Positions 45,502 through 54,630 of a DNA stretch of 64,000 bases are shown piece by piece. Location: NCBI RefSeq assembly GCF_014109825.1, contig NZ_CP059576.1:2506001-2570000 (forward strand), written 5' to 3'. The DNA comes from Legionella sp. PC997 (GTDB lineage: Bacteria > Pseudomonadota > Gammaproteobacteria > Legionellales > Legionellaceae). The notes beneath the pieces were generated by a model that had not been told where the DNA came from, searched no databases, and saw only the letters and a list, made by a program, of their open reading frames with translations. Positions within the stretch are counted from its first letter, which is position 1; each line of letters starts with the position of its first letter. The position numbers and the translations under genes are program-made.

Positions 45502-46413
45502 ATGAAAAAGCAAGAGGGACTTCATGAACGAAGAGCTCTTAAAATTTCAATAGCTGCTACCTTTCTCTTATCCGTGGCAGGAATTCTATTTGGGCTATTG
45601 TCGGGCTCATTAGCCATCGTTTTTGATGGTATGTTCAATATGGTGGATACCGTTATATCAACCCTCGCCTTTTTTGTAGCTCGTCTTTTAACAAGTAAGG
45701 GGAATCGGCGGTTCCAATATGGATACTGGCATATTGAACCGATGGTTCTTGTTTTGAATGGTAGTATTCTTATACTTCTTTGTGCTTATGCGATGATAAA
45801 TGCGATTGGCAGTTTAATGTCGGGTGGGCATGAGCTGGATTTTGATTGTGCATTTTTATTTGCTCTTTTGGTATTTTTTTTATCAACCGGCATGTATTTT
45901 TATTTGATTAAAAAAAACCGCAAAATTAAATCGGAATTCTTGCGATTAGACATTCAAAGTTGGTTAATGTCTGCATTGATTTCCTCCTCACTCCTATTGG
46001 CATTTGGCCTGGCAACTTTGTTGCAGGGTGGTGACTACCGACATTTCACCCCCTATATTGACCCCCTTATTTTAGCGATTCTTACGGCGTGTTTGATTTT
46101 TGTGCCTATGGCTACAGTCCGTGATGCCACACGGGACATCTTTCGGATGGCACCTTTGGATCTTGACGAAAAAATAAGAGAATTTTTAGACGAACTTATC
46201 AAACAACGTAATTTCAAAACTTATACCAGCTATGTTGCGAAAATAGGAAGGGCACAATTTATTGAGATACATATAATAGTACCCAAAGATTATCCAATTT
46301 CTAATATTGAAACCTTGGATGAAATTCGAAATGAAATCGCCTTGGCAATAGGGGAAGACACGCCACAACGTTGGCTAACCATCGCCTTTACCGCAAATGA
46401 AAACTGGGCTTAG
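45502..46413 (+). CDS. cation diffusion facilitator family transporter
   Basis: 303 residues: about six membrane helices with the CDF pattern LSVAGILFGLLSGSLAIVFDGMFNMVDTVIS in helix II (Asp in the metal-site context), and a C-terminal cytoplasmic domain (~215-303). The usual HxxxD of helix V is replaced by LRLDIQSWLMSA, with Asp kept and His missing, so zinc specificity is doubtful; iron or manganese may be exported instead. Single gene with AGGA upstream of the ATG. Confidence 0.85.
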   Translation: MKKQEGLHERRALKISIAATFLLSVAGILFGLLSGSLAIVFDGMFNMVDTVISTLAFFVARLLTSKGNRRFQYGYWHIEPMVLVLNGSILILLCAYAMINAIGSLMSGGHELDFDCAFLFALLVFFLSTGMYFYLIKKNRKIKSEFLRLDIQSWLMSALISSSLLLAFGLATLLQGGDYRHFTPYIDPLILAILTACLIFVPMATVRDATRDIFRMAPLDLDEKIREFLDELIKQRNFKTYTSYVAKIGRAQFIEIHIIVPKDYPISNIETLDEIRNEIALAIGEDTPQRWLTIAFTANENWA

Positions 46414-46523
46414 CAATCGTTTTATTCAGTTTTTTCTCAATATCCAAAACAAAAGATATAACTTAAATACTTGAAATTCTATCGCCTAGTGTGTTGGGTT
46501 AAATATTTATGGTCCAAATATTC

Positions 46524-47096
46524 TTATAGCACTGGGTTTAGACAATATGTCGTAGTATCCATAGGGGTTACTTCGTTTTCTAAGTTAAAAAGAGCTGGCA
46601 TTTTTTCATGAATTTGTTCCATAAAAAAGTCTTCTGTTTGTAGATTATTTTCAAATCGTATGATGTCATGGGAAGGAGTCTCAAAAAACTTATCCATTTC
46701 TTTTGCATACCTCGGGCTTACTTTACTTTCTTTATTTTGAAATCGTTGGGTGATGAAATGTTCACGAACCTTTGGTTCGACATCAATCATTACAAATTTA
46801 AGCTCAGGTATAGCATGTAATAATTTAAGTCGGTATTTGTCGAGGTACATTGCTTGGGAGATAACAAAACTCCGTGCCGGATCTTTTTCTTTTTGGGTCT
46901 TGATGACCTCAATTAAAACAGAGACGTATTCATCAATCATCTCAGGAGTCATTTGTTCATCTTCAATGAGACAGTCCAGCATCCTGGGAGTAATGTGTTT
47001 ATCGCCATCGATATGAATGATGTCGAGCTTTTCGAGCATTTTTCCTATATAACTTTTTCCAGAGCCAGTTTTACCAAACAAAAAATAGACAGTCAT
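46524..47096 (-). CDS. P-loop kinase-like protein
   Basis: 190 residues with Walker A FGKTGSGKSYIGK at ~7-19, then HIDGDKH, a lid-like helical region, and LKFVMIDVEPKVREHFITQRF. The pattern fits the gluconate/shikimate-kinase-like branch of small-molecule P-loop kinases. No adjacent pathway gene shows the substrate. Single gene. Confidence 0.7.
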   Translation of the reverse strand: MTVYFLFGKTGSGKSYIGKMLEKLDIIHIDGDKHITPRMLDCLIEDEQMTPEMIDEYVSVLIEVIKTQKEKDPARSFVISQAMYLDKYRLKLLHAIPELKFVMIDVEPKVREHFITQRFQNKESKVSPRYAKEMDKFFETPSHDIIRFENNLQTEDFFMEQIHEKMPALFNLENEVTPMDTTTYCLNPVL

Positions 47097-47371
47097 CGAT
47101 GGGTACCGAGTGATAAATATTTTATTATAAATGATTCAACAAGCGTAGCAAACATGATTAATGGTGCTAAAATCATAGTACTCGCCACCTAATGTTAACC
47201 CCAAAAGTAAAATTCTTTTAACATGGTCGGATTGTTTTAAGTTAACATAATTAAGGGTTTTACAAAGCGAGGTGTCCACTTTTTAATAAATGTTTTCCCT
47301 ATTCCTAGTAGGTAGCTTTTAGGTGCTAAAATTTTATATAAATTTATTGGTTTATTACTATAGGCTTAAGT

Positions 47372-50300
47372 ATGACCTCACCATCAACGGATATGAGCTT
47401 AGAGGAGCAACATAAAATTTTAAAAGAATGGAATCAAACTCGCTCTAAATATACTTATGACAAAATCATACCCGCATTGTTCGAGACACAAATCGAGCAG
47501 GTAGTAAAGCAAGTGGCGTTAATCTATAAATCAAATACCCTTAATTATGAAGATCTCAACAATCAAGCCAATCAATTGGCTCATTATTTAAGAGACATTG
47601 GAGTTAAACAAAATACTTTAGTCGCCCTCTGCATGGATCCGGGTTTTGAATTATTAATCTGCATCCTGGGAATTTTGAAATCGGGGGGAGCATATATTCC
47701 ATTGGATCCTAATAACCCTGTTCTTCGCCAAAAAACTATATTATCTGATTCAAATACAAAAATTCTAATTACTCATTCAAAACTAGCGGATCAATTTGAT
47801 GATATGGCCAGATCTCAAGTAATTTGTTGGGAAGCAATCCAATCAAAGAGAGCCATGTACCCTACCAACAATCCAACCCACATAAATAAATCAACAGATT
47901 TAGCTTATGTAATCTACACTTCCGGATCAACTGGTACCCCAAAAGGCGTAATGATAACTCATCGTAATGTCCATCATTTTGTGCATTGGTTTGGTAAAGC
48001 TATTTCAGTTTCATCGGACGACATCATTGATTTTTCATCTTCTATCTCTTTCGATTTTGCAGTGGCATGTACGTTATTCCCCTTGTTAAAAGGTCTTAAA
48101 ATTGCCATTTGTCCTGAAACAGATAAAAGAGATCCCTATTTATATTTAAAGCATTTGCAAGATGCACATGTTTCTATCATCAAAATCACACCAAGTCATT
48201 TCAGACAAATCAACAGCATTGTATTGAACGAGGAAAAAAGGCTGGATTTAAAATACATTGTCTTTGGTGGAGAGACTTTGTTAGCAAAAGATATCCATGA
48301 CTGGTTAAAAAAATTTCCAACCCATAAACTATTTTGTGAATATGGTCCCACTGAAGCCACTGTTGCCTCATCATGGATTCTCATTGATGAACATAATATA
48401 GATCAGTATAAGCATCGAATTCCAATTGGAAAACCCGCTTTAAATACCAAGTTGTATATATTAGATAAAAATATGCAACCAGTATCCGTTGGGGCGTTGG
48501 GAGAGCTCTATATCGGGGGGGATGGTATTGCTAAAGGTTACTTGAATAAAAAACAATTAACTGAGAAAAAATTTGTTAAAAATCCTTTTGGCACGGGTAG
48601 GTTGTACAAGACCGGAGATTTATGTTGTTATTTACACGACGGTAATATTGAATTTGTCGAAAGGATAGATGATCAAATTAAAATTAGAGGATTTCGAGTT
48701 GAAATTGGTGAAATTGAGAAGTGTTTGGCATCTTATCCTGGCATTCAAAATGTTGTTATTTTAGCAAGAGCCGAGCACGGGGAACTAGAAGAAAAACAAT
48801 TAGTTGCCTATTGTATTCCCAAAGACCCTAGAAAATTAGACACGTATGATTTGCGTGATTATCTTAAAAACCTATTACCTAATTATATGGTTCCAACACA
48901 TTTTGTGGTTATGGAAGAGCTCCCCTTATCTGCGAGTGGAAAATTAGATAAAAGTAAATTACCTAAACCAGAAGCTAAGGAGCCTCAGCAAGTTATACCC
49001 CCACGAAACGAAACTGAAACCATCCTTAAAAAAATCTGGTTAGAATCTTTAAACCTAAAGGATATTAGCATCCACGATAATTTTTTTGATTTAGGAGGCA
49101 ATTCATTATCAGCGGCTAGGCTCATTACAAAGATTAGGAAAATCGCCCATAAAAAAATTTACTTACAGGATTTATATCATTCCGAAACAATTGCTCGTCT
49201 TGCTGGTGTAATTGATGCAGCAGACGATATTTTGGAAGATGAAAATGGAAAGGATCGCCTCCCATTTTTAAAGCAAATGCCCTTAAATGAATTGCAATTT
49301 TTATTCTGGTTGATGAAACTGTTTTACCCTAGATCGAATCTAGCCAATATCGTAATTAGAAAACGAATCTCGGGTAATTTGGATAAAAAGAAATTAGATA
49401 TTATTTTTGAATTACTGTGTAAAAATCATCCAGTTCTATGCTCTACAATCCCAAGATATTCGCCATTACAACGTCCACAAAAGAATATTCTTCAATTTGA
49501 AGTAATTGAACAGGATATTAGAGATCTAAAATTGGAAGAACAAGAACACGAACTACATGAATCACTAGATGAATTAGAACATCGAAAATGGAATAGAAAA
49601 TTACCTATGATTCTCTTTAAATTATTTCGATTAGGAACTAATTCTTGTGAAATTCAAATAGCTATATCTCATTTTATCTCAGATGAAATATCCGCAGAAA
49701 TCCTATTGAATGAGCTTTCTAATGCATATGTTGACTATAAAAACGAATCAGAGTTTGTCGAGAAAAAAACTGAATTAGTTTTTTACGATTACATTCAACA
49801 AGAACAAAGAGAGCTTAGTAAAAACTTACTTAAATATATGGATTTCTGGGATCATTATTTAGCCGATATTCCCTCACTGGCTTTTCCACAGAATGAAATT
49901 TTAAACAGCATAACTTCATCGTGTACTACCTATTTTGAAATACCCCATAATATCTTGCAGGGGCTACAGAGCTTTTGCAAAAAAAACCGAATTGGTATTG
50001 GAGATACTTTAATCGCAGCCACGGGTTATGTTTTGGCACCCTATCTCGATGAGAAAAACAAAATAGCGATTATTAATTTTGTAAAATCGATTCGTGATCA
50101 TGAGGCTTATGATCATGCGATAGGACTTTTTGTCCGAAATGATGTTATTAAAATCGACTTAAATCACTCAGTCACTCTACTCGAATTAGCAAAGCAAGTC
50201 CAAAATTCACGAATAGAAAATTATTATTACCAATCATGTCCCACTATAATAAAAATTGCCTTTCTGATGCAAAAAAACTGGAAAAATAAAAAAATTGGCA

Positions 50301-50668
50301 ATTTTTTTATAAAACTTTTTGCAAAAATATATACAGGCATTTTTCATAAATATAAGTTAAATTATGAAATTTTAGTAATGTTTGGGCGAGTGTTTTTGGC
50401 ACGGAAAAATAATAGTTTTTTTGTTAATGTGAACATCCTGAATCATTTCCTTAATAATAACTCTGAAACAAAGCTGTTTGGGTTTAGTCAAATGCCAATT
50501 AAAGCGTATCATGATGATAAGATAGTTGAAAAAAACGTATTAAATATTTGGTTTGATCGAGATGAACAGGGTAAATCCTATCTCATCATATCGGGTAATT
50601 TAAGACCAGAATTTCGCAGAGTTATTGGTTCCAATTTATTAGAAATAATGGGCTCATCATTATTATGA
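47372..50668 (+). CDS. stand-alone nonribosomal peptide synthetase-like protein (A-T-C)
   Basis: 1098 residues. Residues ~15-520 are an adenylation domain (YVIYTSGSTGTPKGVMITH core A3, FGGETLL, YGPTEATVASSW, YKTGDL, and the A10 lysine in LPLSASGKLDK). ~540-615 a carrier domain with the phosphopantetheine serine in FFDLGGNSLSAARL. ~640-1098 a condensation-like domain. Its active site reads SHFISDE in place of HHxxxDG: the second His and the Asp are kept, the first His and the Gly are changed. No thioesterase, second module or phosphopantetheinyl transferase is nearby. It might attach one amino acid to a soluble acceptor; product unknown. Confidence 0.82.
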   Translation: MTSPSTDMSLEEQHKILKEWNQTRSKYTYDKIIPALFETQIEQVVKQVALIYKSNTLNYEDLNNQANQLAHYLRDIGVKQNTLVALCMDPGFELLICILGILKSGGAYIPLDPNNPVLRQKTILSDSNTKILITHSKLADQFDDMARSQVICWEAIQSKRAMYPTNNPTHINKSTDLAYVIYTSGSTGTPKGVMITHRNVHHFVHWFGKAISVSSDDIIDFSSSISFDFAVACTLFPLLKGLKIAICPETDKRDPYLYLKHLQDAHVSIIKITPSHFRQINSIVLNEEKRLDLKYIVFGGETLLAKDIHDWLKKFPTHKLFCEYGPTEATVASSWILIDEHNIDQYKHRIPIGKPALNTKLYILDKNMQPVSVGALGELYIGGDGIAKGYLNKKQLTEKKFVKNPFGTGRLYKTGDLCCYLHDGNIEFVERIDDQIKIRGFRVEIGEIEKCLASYPGIQNVVILARAEHGELEEKQLVAYCIPKDPRKLDTYDLRDYLKNLLPNYMVPTHFVVMEELPLSASGKLDKSKLPKPEAKEPQQVIPPRNETETILKKIWLESLNLKDISIHDNFFDLGGNSLSAARLITKIRKIAHKKIYLQDLYHSETIARLAGVIDAADDILEDENGKDRLPFLKQMPLNELQFLFWLMKLFYPRSNLANIVIRKRISGNLDKKKLDIIFELLCKNHPVLCSTIPRYSPLQRPQKNILQFEVIEQDIRDLKLEEQEHELHESLDELEHRKWNRKLPMILFKLFRLGTNSCEIQIAISHFISDEISAEILLNELSNAYVDYKNESEFVEKKTELVFYDYIQQEQRELSKNLLKYMDFWDHYLADIPSLAFPQNEILNSITSSCTTYFEIPHNILQGLQSFCKKNRIGIGDTLIAATGYVLAPYLDEKNKIAIINFVKSIRDHEAYDHAIGLFVRNDVIKIDLNHSVTLLELAKQVQNSRIENYYYQSCPTIIKIAFLMQKNWKNKKIGNFFIKLFAKIYTGIFHKYKLNYEILVMFGRVFLARKNNSFFVNVNILNHFLNNNSETKLFGFSQMPIKAYHDDKIVEKNVLNIWFDRDEQGKSYLIISGNLRPEFRRVIGSNLLEIMGSSLL

Positions 50669-50701
50669 GCTTTTAAAGAGTACTCCTTTCCGATAAAGTG
50701 A

Positions 50702-51553
50702 TCAGCCATTGTTCAGTTGTAATTTTGCTGTGCATAGTTTGAAATAATTTATATACCTGAATAAGGTACTCCAACATTCGAGACGGATGGTTGGATCATT
50801 CGCATTCACGGTGCACACTGTATCTAAATCAGTAACCTGTTGATCAGTCACATAGTAGCATTTATTCTCTTTCAATGAGGAAATAACACCTACTAAATTA
50901 AAATTTTCGAAATGGAGCATGCAATTATCTGGCACAGCAAAGCCGGATGGTAATAATCCTTGTCTTACTGCGATTATGTACGCATCCATGCGCTCTAAAT
51001 ATTGATTATTGCTATACGCACAAAGCGATTTTCTTTTCGAATTAGCATGAGGACAGAAACTTTCTTTAAACCAACCTAAGCAAGACATTGCTGTATAATG
51101 TCCTGGTGTAGAATCAGTCAATCCCGAATGAAAAGGATACATTCCACCCGCACTTACACCGGCTAAAAGGGGCAATCGATTTTCAGATTTCAATTTATCT
51201 AAGATAAAGCTAAATCCCGATTTGTTCCATATCTCCAACATTTTTTCGGTATCACCACCGCCAATAAAAAGTATATCTTGTTGAGTAATGTAGTCTTCCA
51301 GTTGTTTTTCTGTGCGCCGTGATTTTGTCAAGGATAATTCAGAAGTGGTGATATTTTTTCCAAATTTTGCACGAACAAATCGAGTAAAAAAAACTCGTTC
51401 GATCCATCTATCGTTACCGGCGGTGCCAATGTAACAAAAATGGATATTAGTCTTATTAATTAAACCGAACGCATACTCCAAAAATCGATTAAGGGTACAA
51501 TTTAGATTCAAAAAATTACTATCATCAAAACTCATTAACAACATATGAGTCAT
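50702..51553 (-). CDS. peptidase E-like (S51 family) protein
   Basis: 283 residues, two-domain Rossmann-like fold of the S51/cyanophycinase family: FIGGGDTEKML, and GVSAGGMYPF with the nucleophile serine at the tight turn. S51 peptidases cleave Asp-Xaa dipeptides or cyanophycin; the C-terminal half is longer and divergent here. No good ribosome-binding site before the ATG at 51553; Met4 is an alternative. Same strand as the upstream ADP-ribosyltransferase candidate but separated by a palindrome. Confidence 0.72.
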   Translation of the reverse strand: MTHMLLMSFDDSNFLNLNCTLNRFLEYAFGLINKTNIHFCYIGTAGNDRWIERVFFTRFVRAKFGKNITTSELSLTKSRRTEKQLEDYITQQDILFIGGGDTEKMLEIWNKSGFSFILDKLKSENRLPLLAGVSAGGMYPFHSGLTDSTPGHYTAMSCLGWFKESFCPHANSKRKSLCAYSNNQYLERMDAYIIAVRQGLLPSGFAVPDNCMLHFENFNLVGVISSLKENKCYYVTDQQVTDLDTVCTVNANDPTIRLECWSTLFRYINYFKLCTAKLQLNNG

Positions 51554-51682
51554 GGAGGCTCACTATTAAAAAAAGGAATCGGTAAGAATATATTGTGCGT
51601 ATATGTCTCTCATATTAAGTATAGCAGGTATTTCTAATATACTGCTCAGAGGCCATGACACATTTTATGAATTTTCATTCCT

Positions 51683-51709
51683 ACTGTCTTAGAAAAATTC
51701 CAAGACAGT
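51683..51709 (-). terminator. perfect palindrome downstream of the ADP-ribosyltransferase candidate
   Basis: ACTGTCTT (51683-51690) and AAGACAGT (51702-51709) are perfect inverted repeats with an 11-base loop. On the minus strand it starts AACTGTCTTGGAATT, very like the element at 22808-22838. Confidence 0.55.
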
Positions 51710-51727
51710 TCATGCACTGGCGCTTCG

Positions 51728-52801
51728 TCAAAAATGTGAGGGACTTTCAGCACGAACTATTTCTTGCAAGGTAAGTTCAGACTTAAGCTCAGAAATCATG
51801 AACTCAGTTAGTGCTTCAGCATTGCCGATTGCAATTTCCCGTGGAACCTCTCTAAATACAAGCGTTCTATCCGCAGTGTAACCTCGTGAAAATTCTTCCA
51901 GTATACCGGCTCTCATAACCCCCTTTACATCATCAATAGTGATCAGTCTTCTATCAGAAGAAGTTATCAAACCTAATTCATCGGCTCGTCTATTCATGCG
52001 CTCATAAGCGGGTTTAAACTCAGGAAGATCTGAACTCCTGGTGGTTGCAATCTCTAGAGCCCATGGGCGTTTTACAAATTCCTCATTATCGATGGTTCGA
52101 CTGTGAACTTTTTTAGCAGCCATAAACTTTCCTAGAAACTTACCAGGAGCGGTAATTTCAACAATTTTAATGATATCGGTACCAATTATTGGCCTCCAAT
52201 TATCTTGTTTATCAGTTCCTAAAACGATAGTAACTTCATTGTTCCTCTGTGCTGTACTCACAATTGAATTATACATATGACGGATTCCCGGTTCCTCCTT
52301 TTCATTTTTGAACCTTGCATATTCCTCATACAGCTCCCTATCGAGATGAAGTACTAGCTGAGGGCGAATAGAGACTTTAGGCAAGCCCATCACAATAATA
52401 TACCCTTTGGTAGGTAGTACCGATAAGCCTTCAGCATAGTCCTGTACTGTGTGAGGACAAGGAGATGCAGAGACAAGATAACAACTATTATTCTCCTCAA
52501 TAAACTCAGGTATTTCTAAGCTTGGTTCTCTTCTGGAATATTTTCCTGTTCCCATTTCACCTGAGTGCATAATCTCATTTATTTCCTCTGTGCCTGGTGT
52601 GCCCCGAAAATAAATATCTTCGGCTATCGGTAAACTGTTCAATAATTCGGAATGTCCTATATTCTGTTGTTCAGTGGACTTATAAGGATAATCTGTGGAT
52701 GAAAACAAAGTACCCGATCGCGTAGCATGACTTATAACTGCTCGGCGAAAAGCAATGCCTACACCCGTTAATTTATCCACCTCTAAGAAACGCCTTCTCA
52801 T
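51728..52801 (-). CDS. candidate ADP-ribosyltransferase (cholera-toxin-like R-S-E)
   Basis: 357 residues, no signal peptide. Residues ~62-195 follow the order of heat-labile-enterotoxin-type ADP-ribosyltransferases. IYFRGTPG (Arg66) matches the arginine strand, EEINEIMHSGEM the following helix, CYLVSASPCPHTVQDYA (Ser111, Ser113) the S-T-S motif, KGYIIVMGLPK the next strand, and NNEVTIVLG (Glu189) the catalytic-glutamate position, with Asn where toxins have the first Glu. The C-terminal half is unknown. The start at 52801 is chosen over the frame's upstream extension because GGAG lies seven bases before it. Probably an effector; target unknown. Confidence 0.5.
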   Translation of the reverse strand: MRRRFLEVDKLTGVGIAFRRAVISHATRSGTLFSSTDYPYKSTEQQNIGHSELLNSLPIAEDIYFRGTPGTEEINEIMHSGEMGTGKYSRREPSLEIPEFIEENNSCYLVSASPCPHTVQDYAEGLSVLPTKGYIIVMGLPKVSIRPQLVLHLDRELYEEYARFKNEKEEPGIRHMYNSIVSTAQRNNEVTIVLGTDKQDNWRPIIGTDIIKIVEITAPGKFLGKFMAAKKVHSRTIDNEEFVKRPWALEIATTRSSDLPEFKPAYERMNRRADELGLITSSDRRLITIDDVKGVMRAGILEEFSRGYTADRTLVFREVPREIAIGNAEALTEFMISELKSELTLQEIVRAESPSHF

Positions 52802-53300
52802 AGTGGTCTCCTTACAAAAAGATTTGGATAGTTGTTGTCTGTAACAAGATCGCCAAACAAGGGAAATACACGTAAAGATTTCAATCTTTCGCTGTAAGAA
52901 CGAGGACTCAATCGAAGATGATAACTTGCTACAAGTGATAAAGAAGCACGGTTGCATGCCCCAACAAAGAACATTGCTCTTTTCATGACCGCCACAATGA
53001 CACCATAAAATACACTCAGCTTATTTAATAATCATAGCACAGGCAACTTAACTGAACAAAAAATAATCAATGAAAATATCCTCCGATGTAGTGTGCATGG
53101 AATTCAATTTTCCTGAAACGTGTAAACGCGGTTGATTCGAATGAACGAGCTTAGGTAGCAAAAAGATTAATAATTGGAATTATATTTAAATAAGGTTTCT
53201 CATAAGATGATGCCCAACGATTTAAGCCATCAACCACTATGAAAAAAACCCATAATATGGGATAATAATTGGCCAGTTTAAATAATATTAGTCTTCTTAT
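52802..53300. other. 499-base divergent intergenic region
   Basis: Spacer between the divergent candidate ADP-ribosyltransferase and the L,D-transpeptidase. Short open frames here lack ribosome-binding sites and overlap the effector's non-coding leader. No repeats or strong hairpins were recognised. Confidence 0.35.
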
Positions 53301-53789
53301 ATGAAAATAAAAGCAGTATTTCTAATGGTTTCCATTTTTTTTCCTATGGCTGTGTGGTCGAGTTCTGCACCCTGTCCTTTAGCAAACGGAATCAATGTAC
53401 ATACTAAAAAAAGAATTTTAAACATATGTAAACAAGGCACTGTAATTAAGACATTTAAAATTGCCATCGGAAATAAAGGTGTGGGCAAAAAACGCGCGGG
53501 CGATAATAAAACTCCGATAGGTTTATATGGGTTAGCTCATCCAAGAAAATCAAATCAATTTAAAGTATTTATTCCAATTCTCTATCCAACTTCAAAGCAA
53601 TTAGCTGCAGGATATTCAGGAAGGGATGTTGGTATCCATGGACCTACCCAGTCCTCCAGTCGTATTAGTTGGTTAAGTAACTTACCTTGGTCCACGCGTG
53701 GATGCATTGCAGTTGGCAAAAATAACCATATCGAGTATGTCGCTCATTGGGTAAAAGCTAATCCAGGAACTAAAGTTTTAATTATATAG
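53301..53789 (+). CDS. L,D-transpeptidase (YkuD domain), exported
   Basis: 162 residues: signal peptide (~1-21) and a YkuD catalytic domain, with His113 in GIHG and the nucleophile Cys135 in STRGCIAV. KKRAGDNKTPIGLYGL is the usual substrate-side loop. Forms 3-3 peptidoglycan cross-links or anchors proteins. No LysM domain. Single gene; the small size matches other minimal periplasmic LDTs. Confidence 0.9.
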   Translation: MKIKAVFLMVSIFFPMAVWSSSAPCPLANGINVHTKKRILNICKQGTVIKTFKIAIGNKGVGKKRAGDNKTPIGLYGLAHPRKSNQFKVFIPILYPTSKQLAAGYSGRDVGIHGPTQSSSRISWLSNLPWSTRGCIAVGKNNHIEYVAHWVKANPGTKVLII

Positions 53790-53976
53790 AGAATTAGGCA
53801 GCTATCTCCCAAAAAACCTCAAAGATGAAGTAATGCATAACATCCGTTTTGGTGGAATGATTTATCTACGACATGAGTTTTTGCGTTAATTAAACCTTTT
53901 AATATTTATAACGTATGAATGTTTAGGAGATGTAATAGATCGAACAGTTAAAGAAAGGCGATTAAATTCTTTTAAA

Positions 53977-54624
53977 TCAACAGCTTTTTTCAGGATTATG
54001 AGGCATATTTAATAGGGCTGTAACTTTCGCACTTTCAAAGAAAAAAACACAAATTCCATCAATATCCATACGTTGCTCCTCATCTTGAACACTATGTTTC
54101 ATATAAAAGCTAGTGCGTACTATATATTCACCACGAGAAGCTAGATAGCTTAAATTAGGAGCTTCATTATTAGTACTGACCCTAAGTGTCATTTTTTTAT
54201 GCAAAATATTATCAAGAACTGATATATAACCTAATGCATTTAAAAAACAGCTGACAATTATATTTCCCGACTCCAGCAATGCAGACTCTTCAATACTTCC
54301 GAGTTGAGTTGTTGATCCAAGCTTTCTATGTAAAAGAACATCACATAATCTAAAAGCGGATGTAACGGGTAAGATAAATGAAGCAATCCCCTCTAAAGTG
54401 CCGATTAAGGGGGTCGTCATAATTATCGCGCCCCCGGTGTTAGGGTTAATTTGAGCTAACTCTTCTTTTATATTATCTTTTATACTATTTTGTACCTCAC
54501 TTACTTTAACGGTCACATCGACATGCGCTAGTTTTATCTGCTGGTCTAACAATCCTGAAAGTGCAAAGGTTGCTTCTGATGCTGCAAAGCTCATTAATTC
54601 GTTAAATCGTTTCCCTATCTTCAT
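53977..54624 (-). CDS. cheC: CheC-like phosphatase
   Basis: 215 residues with the CheC/FliY phosphatase signature SALLESGNIIVSCFLNALG (Ser114, Glu118, Asn121), one clear copy where many CheC proteins have two. The family dephosphorylates CheY-P; this one would close the signal of the adjacent CheY. The gene follows cheA with a six-base gap and is last in the operon. N-terminal ~40 residues are helical with AASEATFALSGLL, consistent with the family start. Confidence 0.8.
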   Translation of the reverse strand: MKIGKRFNELMSFAASEATFALSGLLDQQIKLAHVDVTVKVSEVQNSIKDNIKEELAQINPNTGGAIIMTTPLIGTLEGIASFILPVTSAFRLCDVLLHRKLGSTTQLGSIEESALLESGNIIVSCFLNALGYISVLDNILHKKMTLRVSTNNEAPNLSYLASRGEYIVRTSFYMKHSVQDEEQRMDIDGICVFFFESAKVTALLNMPHNPEKSC

Positions 54625-54630
54625 AATAGT

